From a bacterium (lineage in GTDB: Bacteria; Bacteroidota; Ignavibacteria; Ignavibacteriales; Ignavibacteriaceae), in the NCBI GenBank assembly GCA_016716565.1, contig JADJWC010000002.1, positions 372,001 to 436,000 on the forward strand: DNA of 64,000 bases. The letters run 5' to 3'. Shown piece after piece: positions 29,419-38,851 of this stretch; positions within the stretch are counted from its first letter, which is position 1, and each line of letters starts with the position of its first letter. The notes under the pieces were generated by a model that saw only the letters and a program-made list of their open reading frames with translations, searched no databases and had not been told where the DNA came from. Both the position numbers and the translations under genes were made by a program.

Positions 29419-29452
29419 TAACAATTCATAAACAAAATTCACGGAGGAAAAA

Positions 29453-30676
29453 ATGAAAAACTTTTTCTTAACCAAATTTCAATATGTGATTTTCACATCG
29501 TTGATGATCACAACATTAACGATTGCTCAAAACTGGCAGAACCAAAACTCGAATACCAGCAATCAGCTAAAAGGAATTCAGATGATCAGTGCAAATGAAG
29601 GCTGGGTTTGCGGAGATGCAGGAACTATGCTTCATACAATAAACGCAGGCAGTACATGGTCAACTATAACTCTAACCGGAGCCGATCTGCATCAGGTTTT
29701 ATTCAAGGATGCAAGCAACGGGATAGTTGTCGGCGACAATGGTGCTGTTTTTACGACTACAAATTCTGGAACAAACTGGATTTCAAAAAACAGCGGTACA
29801 TCATTACAATTACGAGGAGCTTGTTTTGCCGGAAGTTCTACCTTTTTCGCAGTTGGTGATGATGGTGCCGCAGTTAAATCAACAGATGATGGAAATACCT
29901 GGACTACTCTGAATTCCGGAACAACTGAAAGACTTCTTTGTGTTGCTGCTGTTGGTCAGAATGTTTGGGTTGGTGCGAGAAATGGTCTGATGTTATTTTC
30001 AAGCAACGGAGGAACATCTTTCACTTCGATGATTAATCCTGCTACCGATGATATCAAGGACATTCAGTTTATTGATGCATCTATTGGTTTTGCCTGTGGA
30101 AGTAATTCATTCTTTATGTTCACCAGCAATGGCGGCGCTAATTGGACTTCAAGATCTTCAGGAATACAGGTTGGATTGAATGGATTACATTTCGTAGATC
30201 AAAATAAAGGTTGGACAGTTGGTGGTGCTGGGACGTTATACACAACTACAAATGCAGGATTGAATTGGATTCTGGAACAATCGCAAACCGGTCAGGATTT
30301 AAATTCCATACATTCATTTGATGGTGACAATGCCTGGTCCGTTGGAAATCTTGGTGTAATCGTTACCAACTTTACGACACCAACAAGTACAGAAATAGAA
30401 AATAAGCTACTAACTGACTACGCTCTTGAGCAAAATTATCCCAACCCATTTAACCCTTCAACTAATATCAGATTTAGAATCGCAACTGAGGAATTTGTTA
30501 ATCTCAAAGTATTTAACATTCTGGGTGTAGAAATAGCAACTCTAGTGAACGAAGCTCTTCCCGCAGGTTTTTACAATATCGAATTCAATGCAGAACAGAT
30601 TAACAGCGGAGTTTATTTCTACACTTTGAGTACTGATAATTTTAAGAGCACAAGAAAAATGATTCTCACGAAGTGA
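29453..30676 (+). CDS. Secreted YCF48/BNR-repeat beta-propeller with T9SS-type C-terminal domain
   Basis: 407 residues. A signal peptide ends near LTIAQ. Residues about 28-315 hold seven or so repeats of the YCF48/BNR type (ANEGWVCGDAGTMLHT, SNGIVVGDNGAVFTTTNSG, NKGWTVGGAGTLYTTTNAG), which build a beta-propeller. The C-terminal 80 residues carry EQNYPNPFNPSTN and end with KMILTK. AGGAGG-like GGAGG lies before the ATG. It is probably a secreted or surface protein of unknown ligand. A terminator follows. Confidence 0.85.
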   Translation: MKNFFLTKFQYVIFTSLMITTLTIAQNWQNQNSNTSNQLKGIQMISANEGWVCGDAGTMLHTINAGSTWSTITLTGADLHQVLFKDASNGIVVGDNGAVFTTTNSGTNWISKNSGTSLQLRGACFAGSSTFFAVGDDGAAVKSTDDGNTWTTLNSGTTERLLCVAAVGQNVWVGARNGLMLFSSNGGTSFTSMINPATDDIKDIQFIDASIGFACGSNSFFMFTSNGGANWTSRSSGIQVGLNGLHFVDQNKGWTVGGAGTLYTTTNAGLNWILEQSQTGQDLNSIHSFDGDNAWSVGNLGVIVTNFTTPTSTEIENKLLTDYALEQNYPNPFNPSTNIRFRIATEEFVNLKVFNILGVEIATLVNEALPAGFYNIEFNAEQINSGVYFYTLSTDNFKSTRKMILTK

Positions 30677-30700
30677 CAAAAATAGAATTATTACTTCACG

Positions 30701-30733
30701 CCCTCTTGGCATTCTTCGCTGAGAGGGTTTTTT
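30701..30733 (+). terminator. Rho-independent terminator
   Basis: CCCTCT (30701-30706) pairs with AGAGGG (30722-30727), followed by six T. It ends the 28996-30676 unit. Confidence 0.85.
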
Positions 30734-31041
30734 AATGGATGTTCATTTTTCAATAATTAAATCTTAATACTCGTGCTTTCATCCTATTGGTCGTTCTTAA
30801 TTGTAAAAATTTGATTTCTCAATGTTGATAATTGCTCTGAGTGAATTATTCATTTTTCTGTTGATTTTAGCCAGATGCTCGGGAAAATTGAGACAATGGA
30901 AAGCAAAATAATAGGCATACATATCGAAGTATGCATTAAAGCTCCGTTCTTGAGGAATTACTCTTGCAAAAAAAATAATGTCACGAATGTTTAATGGTTG
31001 ACACTAATTGATAAAGATCAATCCATAGAAAGGAAATTGTA
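30734..31041. other. Intergenic stretch of about 300 bases
   Basis: No coding potential was seen. It contains a short inverted repeat, GCATAC (30915-30920) / GTATGC (30929-30934), and a TTGACA sequence at about 30998 without a convincing -10 or -7 partner. The promoter of the next large gene should lie here. An AAGGA ribosome-binding site precedes the ATG at 31042. Confidence 0.4.
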
Positions 31042-34000
31042 ATGCTGAATAATTACATTAACTCTAAAATTCTTATGATAGTAAAAATGACTGTAAAACG
31101 ACTTCAATCAACGCTTTTCTCTATACTTGTTTTATTTACTATTTCAATTTCCGCTCAATGGGATAGACAAAGTCCATACCCGACTCATCTCGATGTCAGA
31201 GGAGTTGGCGCTCCAACATCTCAGAGAGTTTTCATAGCTACCGACGATGATTTCTTTGATGACGGTGGTGCTCTGTTTGAATCTAATGATGGTGGATCAT
31301 CCTGGACACAATTGAATATACCGATCAGTTTATCTGATGGTTTTAATGGATTATATTTTCTCGATAGTCAGAATGGATGGGCTTTTGGTAATGACAATTA
31401 CCGTACTACTGATGGAGGAACAAACTGGACACAACTTCCATTTCTTGGCTCAACTTATTTTATGAAATTTTATACTTCAACATTCGGCGTTGCAACAGGT
31501 AATTTTGGTATTCAGATCAGCAAAGATGGCGGAGTTTCGTGGGAAGTATCTCCAAACAATTTATTTCAATTTGATTTTATTAATGAAAACATTGCCTTAG
31601 GTGTTTCTGAAACGGGAATCTACAGAACAACAGACGGTGGAAATTCTTTTATTTTAGTCCAAGCTGGTGTTGCAGAAGCCGTAACTTTTCTTTCCGTTTC
31701 AAATGCTGTGGCAATCGCTGATGGAAATTTTCTACGGTCGACTGACGGCGGCGTAAGTTGGAATATCGGGGTATCAGCAAGTGAGAAGTCCGATCTGCTT
31801 TCTGTAACAGCTGACGTTGTTCTTGCGTATGGAAGAACCGGAATCTTTCCTAATTACGATGATCGAATTTTAAGATCTTCCGATGCTGGGCAAACCTGGA
31901 CAGATCTTGGTGAAGTTATACCAGAAGGAATATTTGCAGTTACAGTAAACGATTTGCAATACATTGTTGCATCAGATTTTAATGGCAATATGTTTCGCTC
32001 AACTGATTTAGGATCATCATGGTCACAGACTTTTATTTCACGTGGTCAAATCCCAACATTTTTTAGTTCCTCTTCACCTTATTTTTCTGATTCTCAAACA
32101 GGCTATTTCGGATACGGCAATGGTTTCGTTATTAAAACTACAGATGCCGGTGCATCCTGGATTCAAATATCAAGCGGCACTGGTGAATCACTACATGATG
32201 TTGCACGTTTCAGCAATGGAAATCTACTTGCTGTTGGTGATAATGGAACACTTCTTACAAGTGATGGACTTTCCCAGTGGATCATCCATGAGAGATTTTC
32301 ACAGAATCATCTGAAAGCTGTTCAGGTAATTGATAACAATAGTGCAGTGCTTGTTGATGAAACAGGACAAGTATATAAAAGTACTGATGGAGGAATTAAT
32401 TGGTCAGCGACTGCCGGAAAACCTTCAAGTATGTCTTCAGCAGAAGATATTCACTTTACAACATTGTTGGATGGCTGGGTAATTGGTCAGAGTTTCAATA
32501 CCGGTGCCTTATATCATACTACAGATGGGGGAAATAGCTGGATACCCGTTACAGAATTTTTAGGAAGTTACAGATCAGTAGATGTTGAAGGTTCAAATAT
32601 CTGGGCTGCAAACGTTGGTGAAATATTTTACAGAAGTACAGATAACGGTGCAACCTGGATTCAGGGAGAGCTACCGTGGTCGCCTGTTAATCTTGGGGAC
32701 ATGGATTTTTATAATGAAAGTATTGGTTATGCGGTTGGATGGTGGGGTCAGGCATTTCGCAGCAATGATGGTGGAATAACATGGGAAATTTTACCCACAC
32801 CATCCACCAACGATAACTTTACGGATATTCATCTACTAGGTGCAAATGAACTTTGGGTAAGCACCAACAATAATGTAGCTTATTATTCTGCAACCGGCGG
32901 TCAAAGCTGGTCAGTAATGAATATCGGTTCAGATGGTTTTGGCAGTTTTAGTTCAATTGTGGGTGTACAAGGCGGAGATGCCTGGACTGTCGGAGATCAG
33001 GGATATATTGAGCATTTTACCGGTCCGCCACCGCCACCTGTTAATCAACCTCCGGTAGCATCATTTGAATTTAATGCAACTGGCCTCACGGTCGACTTCA
33101 CAGATACGAGTACTGATCCCGATGGTTTTATCGTAAGCTGGGAATGGAATTTTGGAGATGGAAACTTTTCGACTCAGCAACACCCGACTCATACTTATGA
33201 TACCGCTAATACATACATCGTTACTTTAACAGTAACTGATGATGATGGTGATACTGGTACTGCCGGTAGAATAGTGGTAGTTCAACCCGGACCTGGTGGA
33301 ACCTATGGAAATTTTACAGAAGTAACACCATTAGATTCTCTCTTTGTCACTCCGCAAGATGAAGATTTTTGGGTTATAACAACAGCACCTGCCGATTTTG
33401 ATTTAGATGGCGATCTTGATATTGCGGTACTGGGTTATTATGTAGTCTATAATGTAAGCGTCGAAGACAAGCTCGTGCTTCTTCGCAACGAAGGATCTGT
33501 AGATTCAGTGAAATGGGATTTTTCTTATATCGATTTACCTATTAGCTCTTTGACTTCAGGTTCTTCAGATTTAGCCTGGGGAGATGTTGATGGTGATACC
33601 GATATGGATTTAGCGATAGGTACAGATGGTGCTACGGTGCTATATAGGAATGATTCAGGGAATTTAATTCTCACCGACACAGAACTTCCTGGGTACTGGG
33701 AAGAAAACAGCCAAGCTGAATTTGATCTCCGTTCAATTACTTGGGCAGACTATGACAACGATGGCGATCAGGATTTATTTATTCCATCAGTTTTTGATGA
33801 TACTACTTTCAGCTACAGAACAGCTTTATTGCGAAACGATGGTCCAAATACGAGTGGAGGTTGGATTTTTACTGAAACTGATTCGATGTTTGCTGCTACA
33901 AGTCACGCACAGAGTTCATGGGCTGATTTTGATGGTGATCAGGATCTTGATTTACTTTTAATAAACGTTGCTCCATTGTATGATAATGGATTTATTCATC

Positions 34001-35199
34001 GGTATCGTAATGACGGCAATGGTGTATTCACAAGAGAAAATATTCTTGAAAATTTAAGTGTCGAGCGAGGAGAAGCTCAATGGGGAGATTATGATGGTGA
34101 TGGAGATCTTGATGTTCTTGTTGTCGGTAATCTCAAGGAAATCGATAGTACTTATACTCCAATGGCTCTACGAATTTATAAAAACGAGAATGAATCCTTT
34201 GTCGCCTTCGATGTAATTAGTTGTATCCCCTGCGAGGGTTGGTTCGATCTTACGGCTGCTACCTGGGCAGATTACGACTCGGATGGCGATATGGATATTC
34301 TATTAGCTGGAACTCATAATCCCGGCACAGGAAATATTGAAGGTCGTGCAAGAATATACACCAACGATAATGGAGTCTTTACTGAATCAGGCAATGAATT
34401 ACCGGCTCCGAGAGCAGCTGGTGATCGTGGTGGAACTTTTTCATGGTTCGATTTAGATGGTGACGGTGATCTGGATTATTTTATTGCAGGACAATATTTT
34501 GTCCCCGGCGGAAATGGTTTGGTAGAAGCACAAATGCACGTTTATCGTAATGATGTTCCTGCATTAAACGAAGCACCTTCCCTTCCAATCGGATTAAATG
34601 CAGTTGTTCAGCCGGACAATTCTGTAACTCTTTCATGGCTGCCTTCAACTGATGATCACACTCCCGGTCCTGCGATTACTTACGATCTTGTTATTGTAAG
34701 AAACGGTACTCACGTTCCAGTTGGTGATCTGCAAAAAGTTGGGCAGGATATTATCACGCGACTACCAGAACCCGGAAATATCAGCGCAGTTGTTGAATGG
34801 TCTTTAGCAGGATTACCGGATGGACAATATCAATGGCAGCTCCGTGCAGTCGATGCGGCTTATGTCGGCAGTCAGGTAGCTGTAGGAGAATTTAGTATAG
34901 GTGTAGTTTCAGTCGATGGAGATAATGAACTTCCGTTTAACTTTAGTCTTGAACAGAACTACCCTAATCCATTTAATCCGGCAACGACAATTAAATATTC
35001 AATTCCCAGCTCAGGTCAAGTTACATTAAAAATTTATGATGCTTTAGGAGAAGAGGTTGCACTGCTTATAAATGAGTATCGTCAAGCAGGAAATTATATT
35101 CTAACATTTGACGGAAGGAATTTATCGAGCGGCGTGTATTTTTATCAATTGACATCTAGCAATTTGATTGATACAAAAAAAATGATCCTCCTTCGATAA
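31042..35199 (+). CDS. Giant secreted multidomain protein: YCF48 propeller, PKD, FG-GAP repeats, T9SS-type domain
   Basis: 1,385 residues. After a signal peptide (about 1-38) comes a long array of YCF48/BNR repeats to about residue 660 (repeated TTDGGNSW-like motifs). A PKD domain follows at about 672-755 (VDFTDTSTDPDG, WEWNFGDG, HTYDTANTYIVTLTV). Seven FG-GAP/VCBS-like calcium-binding repeats lie at about 785-1150 (DFDLDGDLDIAV, WGDYDGDGDLDVLV, WFDLDGDGDLDYFI). An Fn3-like domain spans about 1165-1275. The C-terminus has EQNYPNPFNPATT. The aspartate-rich repeats probably bind Ca. It is likely a surface adhesin or cell-surface structural protein; the ligand is unknown. Confidence 0.88.
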   Translation: MLNNYINSKILMIVKMTVKRLQSTLFSILVLFTISISAQWDRQSPYPTHLDVRGVGAPTSQRVFIATDDDFFDDGGALFESNDGGSSWTQLNIPISLSDGFNGLYFLDSQNGWAFGNDNYRTTDGGTNWTQLPFLGSTYFMKFYTSTFGVATGNFGIQISKDGGVSWEVSPNNLFQFDFINENIALGVSETGIYRTTDGGNSFILVQAGVAEAVTFLSVSNAVAIADGNFLRSTDGGVSWNIGVSASEKSDLLSVTADVVLAYGRTGIFPNYDDRILRSSDAGQTWTDLGEVIPEGIFAVTVNDLQYIVASDFNGNMFRSTDLGSSWSQTFISRGQIPTFFSSSSPYFSDSQTGYFGYGNGFVIKTTDAGASWIQISSGTGESLHDVARFSNGNLLAVGDNGTLLTSDGLSQWIIHERFSQNHLKAVQVIDNNSAVLVDETGQVYKSTDGGINWSATAGKPSSMSSAEDIHFTTLLDGWVIGQSFNTGALYHTTDGGNSWIPVTEFLGSYRSVDVEGSNIWAANVGEIFYRSTDNGATWIQGELPWSPVNLGDMDFYNESIGYAVGWWGQAFRSNDGGITWEILPTPSTNDNFTDIHLLGANELWVSTNNNVAYYSATGGQSWSVMNIGSDGFGSFSSIVGVQGGDAWTVGDQGYIEHFTGPPPPPVNQPPVASFEFNATGLTVDFTDTSTDPDGFIVSWEWNFGDGNFSTQQHPTHTYDTANTYIVTLTVTDDDGDTGTAGRIVVVQPGPGGTYGNFTEVTPLDSLFVTPQDEDFWVITTAPADFDLDGDLDIAVLGYYVVYNVSVEDKLVLLRNEGSVDSVKWDFSYIDLPISSLTSGSSDLAWGDVDGDTDMDLAIGTDGATVLYRNDSGNLILTDTELPGYWEENSQAEFDLRSITWADYDNDGDQDLFIPSVFDDTTFSYRTALLRNDGPNTSGGWIFTETDSMFAATSHAQSSWADFDGDQDLDLLLINVAPLYDNGFIHRYRNDGNGVFTRENILENLSVERGEAQWGDYDGDGDLDVLVVGNLKEIDSTYTPMALRIYKNENESFVAFDVISCIPCEGWFDLTAATWADYDSDGDMDILLAGTHNPGTGNIEGRARIYTNDNGVFTESGNELPAPRAAGDRGGTFSWFDLDGDGDLDYFIAGQYFVPGGNGLVEAQMHVYRNDVPALNEAPSLPIGLNAVVQPDNSVTLSWLPSTDDHTPGPAITYDLVIVRNGTHVPVGDLQKVGQDIITRLPEPGNISAVVEWSLAGLPDGQYQWQLRAVDAAYVGSQVAVGEFSIGVVSVDGDNELPFNFSLEQNYPNPFNPATTIKYSIPSSGQVTLKIYDALGEEVALLINEYRQAGNYILTFDGRNLSSGVYFYQLTSSNLIDTKKMILLR

Positions 35200-35251
35200 C
35201 ATTTCAGTGAATAGGTTTTGATGAAGTAGCCCAAAAGTGATACCCTCCTCC

Positions 35252-35281
35252 TGCCCTCTCAAATTTTTTTTTGAGAGGGCA
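35252..35281. terminator. Strong hairpin terminator
   Basis: Perfect 12-bp stem TGCCCTCTCAAA / TTTGAGAGGGCA with a T-only loop, 52 bases after the stop of the giant secreted protein gene. The U-tract after the stem is weak (TTCTAT). Confidence 0.75.
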
Positions 35282-35385
35282 TTCTATAATCTGTTAACTG
35301 AATACAATTGTAGGATTTGTCCCAAATCATCAGAATTGAGCACTATAATGTTATAAGGTTTAATTATCACATAAGGAAAAATTAA

Positions 35386-35889
35386 ATGTTAAAGAAATTA
35401 TTTTTTTTATTGAACGTCGTTCTTTTTGTTCCATTTAACTATGCATACTCAGAGAATATTAATATTCTGCAAAATGATTCAATCACTGAATCTCAGGCTA
35501 TCCAGAAAGCAAAACAATTAATTTCAGGAACTGTTATAAAGACCGAATTGACAACGCATGATGGAATAAATGTCTGGGAAGTTTACATGGTTACTTCTTC
35601 AGGTGGAGAATTGAAGGTAAAGTATAGTTTAGATAATGGCACAATGGTTGAGTTAAAGGGGACTTCTCCTTCTTTTGAGTATGAAGTTCAGTCCGGAATG
35701 AATTTAATTGAATACTCTACTGCTAGATCTGTCGCACTCAATACAAAAACTGGCGACATCAGCGAATGGAAACTTGAAAAAGATGACAGCGATAACAGAT
35801 GGGAGTACAGATTTTTTATTTTAAGTGCCAGACAAAAATGGGAAATCCGAATCGATGCAACCACAGGAGTTATACTAAGAATTAAGTAA
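35386..35889 (+). CDS. Secreted PepSY-domain protein
   Basis: 167 residues with a signal peptide (about 1-20). Two PepSY-like units follow: one near SITESQAIQKAKQLISGTVIKTELTTHDGINVWEVYM, and one near YSTARSVALNTKTGDISEWKLEKD...WEIRIDATTGVILRI. PepSY domains occur in peptidase propeptides and in redox membrane systems. It stands first in the run of genes that leads to the ferredoxin-flavoprotein and cytochromes, 31 bases upstream of the former, so an accessory role in that electron pathway is possible. Function otherwise unknown. Confidence 0.68.
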   Translation: MLKKLFFLLNVVLFVPFNYAYSENINILQNDSITESQAIQKAKQLISGTVIKTELTTHDGINVWEVYMVTSSGGELKVKYSLDNGTMVELKGTSPSFEYEVQSGMNLIEYSTARSVALNTKTGDISEWKLEKDDSDNRWEYRFFILSARQKWEIRIDATTGVILRIK

Positions 35890-35920
35890 TTTTAGTGAGG
35901 CTTTTAATAAATATTGAGCG

Positions 35921-37255
35921 ATGGAAGTAATTATTGAGAACATATTAGCGTATTTGCTGGCAATCAGTTTTATTGCTTCTCTTTTCTATTTTTACATCAA
36001 GCGTCATAAAAAGCATACCCAAAGCACAAAACGAAAAATTGCAAAAGCTAAAGAATCAGGTTTTCACGAACCTGTTTCTCTCCATCCTGTAGTTGATCCG
36101 GATATTTGTATCGGTAGTGCTGCCTGTGTTGCAGCCTGTCCTGAACACGATATCCTGGGAATTGTAAATGGTCAGGCGACAACAATTAATGCTTCGAGAT
36201 GTGTTGGACACGGAGCGTGTTTTCATGCCTGCCCAGTTCAGGCAATCACTCTCTGCATAGGTACAGAAAAAAGAGGAGTTGAACTTCCTCATATCAGCGA
36301 AGAATTTGAAACTACAATCCCGGGAATTTTTATCGCCGGTGAACTTGGTGGAATGGGTTTAATCAAAAATGCCGTTGAACAAGGTAAACAAGCGATGAGT
36401 TATCTATCTTCAAAAATTGGAACGAGGGGAGATGCTCATTACGACGTTGTGATTGTTGGAGCAGGACCTGCCGGTATTTCTTCTACGCTGGAAGCTGTTA
36501 AAAGAAAATTAAAATATGTAACCCTTGAGCAAGACACTCTTGGTGGAACAGTATCAAATTTTCCAAGACAAAAAATTGTAATGACCTCCCCAATGGATTT
36601 GCCGCTTTACGGTAAATTAAAACTTTCCGAAACATCAAAAACAGAATTGTTGAAAATCTGGAACGAGGTGCTCTCAAAGAATAACGTTACCATAAATGAA
36701 CTTGAAAAAGTAGAAAGCATTGAGAAACAGCAGAATATCTTCATTGTAAAAACAAATAAAAATCATTATTCAACTAAAACTGTACTTCTTTCAATTGGAA
36801 GACGGGGTTCTCCGAGAAAGCTGGATGTTCCCGGTGAAGAAAAAGAGAAAGTTTCTTATCGACTTATTGAACCTGAGATGATCCATAACCAGAAAATACT
36901 GGTAGTAGGTGGTGGTGATTCAGCAATAGAAAGTGCTCTGCTTCTTGCTGATGAAAATAATTTCGTTACACTTTCGTACCGCAGTGATTCATTCTCGAGA
37001 CTAAAACCTAAGAACCTTGAACGGATAAATAAATATTCTAAGAGTGGGAAAGTAAAAGTTATTCTTAATTCAGAAGTGATCGAAATACTTGATACCAGCG
37101 TACTTCTTCGGGTATCCGATAGAACTGAAGCAGTTGTTGTCGAAAATGATCTTGTGTATATTTTTGCAGGTGGTATTTTGCCCACAAAGTTTTTAGAGGA
37201 AATAGGAATAAAAATCACGAAAAAATTTGGTGATGCTATCCTGAAGCACTCATAA
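35921..37255 (+). CDS. Membrane-anchored ferredoxin-flavoprotein oxidoreductase with permuted domain order
   Basis: 444 residues. One N-terminal membrane helix (6-26) is followed by a basic linker. A dicluster ferredoxin-like region has C63, C69, C73 and C94, C100, C104; the second Cys of each usual CxxCxxCxxxCP is replaced (S66, H97). TTIPGIFIAGELGG (121-134) is the motif that normally closes the FAD domain of thioredoxin-reductase-like enzymes, but here it comes before the opening FAD motif VGAGPAG (169-175). The NAD(P) motif VVGGGDSA is at 318-325. There is no redox-active CxxC pair in the NAD domain, so it is not a thioredoxin reductase. It probably moves electrons between NAD(P)H or flavin and the neighbouring cytochromes through the iron-sulphur clusters. 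Confidence 0.82.
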   Translation: MEVIIENILAYLLAISFIASLFYFYIKRHKKHTQSTKRKIAKAKESGFHEPVSLHPVVDPDICIGSAACVAACPEHDILGIVNGQATTINASRCVGHGACFHACPVQAITLCIGTEKRGVELPHISEEFETTIPGIFIAGELGGMGLIKNAVEQGKQAMSYLSSKIGTRGDAHYDVVIVGAGPAGISSTLEAVKRKLKYVTLEQDTLGGTVSNFPRQKIVMTSPMDLPLYGKLKLSETSKTELLKIWNEVLSKNNVTINELEKVESIEKQQNIFIVKTNKNHYSTKTVLLSIGRRGSPRKLDVPGEEKEKVSYRLIEPEMIHNQKILVVGGGDSAIESALLLADENNFVTLSYRSDSFSRLKPKNLERINKYSKSGKVKVILNSEVIEILDTSVLLRVSDRTEAVVVENDLVYIFAGGILPTKFLEEIGIKITKKFGDAILKHS

Positions 37256-37300
37256 TTTCAAGGAATAAAAATCTTTAGACTTTTTACATACTTTTTCTTT

Positions 37301-38851
37301 TTGGTTTCGTCTATTCAATTGATTGCCCAGATCTCTCCCGGCGATCTTACAAGTTTTCATGCTGATCTTGAAGGAATAAGCAACTGCACTAAATGTCACG
37401 AGCTTGGCGAGCAGGTTAGCAATTCAAAATGTCTTGATTGTCATACTGAAATTAAAGCAAAAATGAGTGCAGGTAGTGGTTATCATTCCAGCTCAGATGT
37501 TAAAGGGAAAAACTGTTCAAGCTGTCATAGTGAGCATCATGGAAGAAATTTCCGGATTGTGAATTTCAAACCTGAGTCATTCAATCATGATAAAGCAGGT
37601 TTCAGTTTAACAGGTAAACACAAAAACACAGAGTGTAAAGATTGCCATAAACCTGAATTCATTTCCGATACAAAACTTAAAAAAAGGAAAAACACATATC
37701 TTGGTTTGAATCAAAATTGTTCGACCTGTCATGAAGATTACCATCAAAAGACTCTTGGAGAAAATTGCAATAATTGCCACAACACAGAATCATTCAAACC
37801 CGCGGTCAAGTTTGATCACGCTAATGCAGCATTTAAATTAACTGGTGAACACCTTCAGGTTGATTGCGCTGGCTGCCATAAAATGGAAACAAAGAACGGA
37901 AAGAAATATCAGGCATTTAAAAATATTCCTTTTCAAAATTGTAATTCGTGTCATAAAGATGTTCATCAGGGAAGTTTTGGGCAGAACTGTTCCAGTTGTC
38001 ATGTAACCGCGAGTTTTAAGCAAATCAACAACTCAATGTTTGATCATAGCAGGACAAAATTTCCTTTAGTCGGAAAGCATAAGTCTGTTAGCTGCAACAA
38101 TTGCCACAAAGCACCTTCTGGTTACAAAATGAAATTTGATTTATGTACCGACTGCCACACGGACTTTCATAAAGGACAATTCATCGTCAATAATGTCACG
38201 CAGAATTGTTCGGACTGTCATTCTGAGAATGGTTTCAGACCTTCATTATTCACACTGGACAAACACAATAAATCACGATTTCAACTTACAGGTGGACATT
38301 TAGCCACACCTTGCGAAAGTTGTCACTATCAACAAAACAACTGGCATTTTAAAGGCATCGGAGTTGATTGTATTAGCTGCCATAAAAATATTCACGAAAA
38401 TGAGCTAATTGCGAAGTTCTTACCAAATAATGATTGCCGAGAATGTCACCAAACGGAAAGTTGGAATACTATAGAATTTGATCACAACAAAACGGAATTC
38501 CCTCTTTTGGGCAAGCATAGCTCACTTAGCTGCGGATCCTGTCATCGCCAGAATAATGGTGAGGCTATTGCAATCGTTTTCAGTTCGATTAAGAAAGAAT
38601 GTGAAGCTTGTCATAAGGATGTTCATTATTCACAATTTAGAGTGGATGGAATTTCAGATTGCAGCCGTTGTCATACATTTGATAATTGGAAGCCTGAAAA
38701 ATTTGATCACAACATAACGGAGTTTAGTTTAGAAGGTGCACATCAAAAAGTTGATTGTGCACGTTGTCATCCAAAAGTAGAATTAAACGGGAATACTTTC
38801 ATCAAATTCAAATTAGAAGATTTTAAATGCGCTACCTGCCACAAAAAATAG
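37301..38851 (+). CDS. Multihaem c-type cytochrome with 20 CxxCH motifs
   Basis: 516 residues from TTG 37301. By hand count there are 20 CxxCH haem-binding motifs, from NCTKCHE at about residue 29 to CATCHKK at the end. Between them lie many FDH, GKH and GEH histidines suited to be distal ligands (for example SLTGKHK, KLTGEHL, PLVGKHK). This is the cytochrome c3/c7-like repeat style. The start is doubtful: the frame continues upstream to encode a typical signal peptide (KIFRLFTYFFFLVSSIQLIAQ) but offers only ATA 37265 or ATC 37271 there, six bases after AAGGA. The ATC 37271 start would be well placed. The gene lies 45 bases after the flavoprotein and overlaps the next cytochrome by 25 bases. 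Confidence 0.92.
   Translation: MVSSIQLIAQISPGDLTSFHADLEGISNCTKCHELGEQVSNSKCLDCHTEIKAKMSAGSGYHSSSDVKGKNCSSCHSEHHGRNFRIVNFKPESFNHDKAGFSLTGKHKNTECKDCHKPEFISDTKLKKRKNTYLGLNQNCSTCHEDYHQKTLGENCNNCHNTESFKPAVKFDHANAAFKLTGEHLQVDCAGCHKMETKNGKKYQAFKNIPFQNCNSCHKDVHQGSFGQNCSSCHVTASFKQINNSMFDHSRTKFPLVGKHKSVSCNNCHKAPSGYKMKFDLCTDCHTDFHKGQFIVNNVTQNCSDCHSENGFRPSLFTLDKHNKSRFQLTGGHLATPCESCHYQQNNWHFKGIGVDCISCHKNIHENELIAKFLPNNDCRECHQTESWNTIEFDHNKTEFPLLGKHSSLSCGSCHRQNNGEAIAIVFSSIKKECEACHKDVHYSQFRVDGISDCSRCHTFDNWKPEKFDHNITEFSLEGAHQKVDCARCHPKVELNGNTFIKFKLEDFKCATCHKK

Noticed and set aside
30915..30934. Short inverted repeat GCATAC/GTATGC as an operator or terminator
   Set aside because: Only six base pairs with an eight-base spacer and no T-run; no second copy or regulator gene to support it.
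30998..31003. TTGACA as a -35 promoter element
   Set aside because: No matching -10 or TAnnTTTG box at a suitable distance was found.
35921..37255. Calling the flavoprotein a thioredoxin reductase
   Set aside because: The redox-active CxxC pair of the NAD(P) domain is absent and the FAD motifs are in permuted order.
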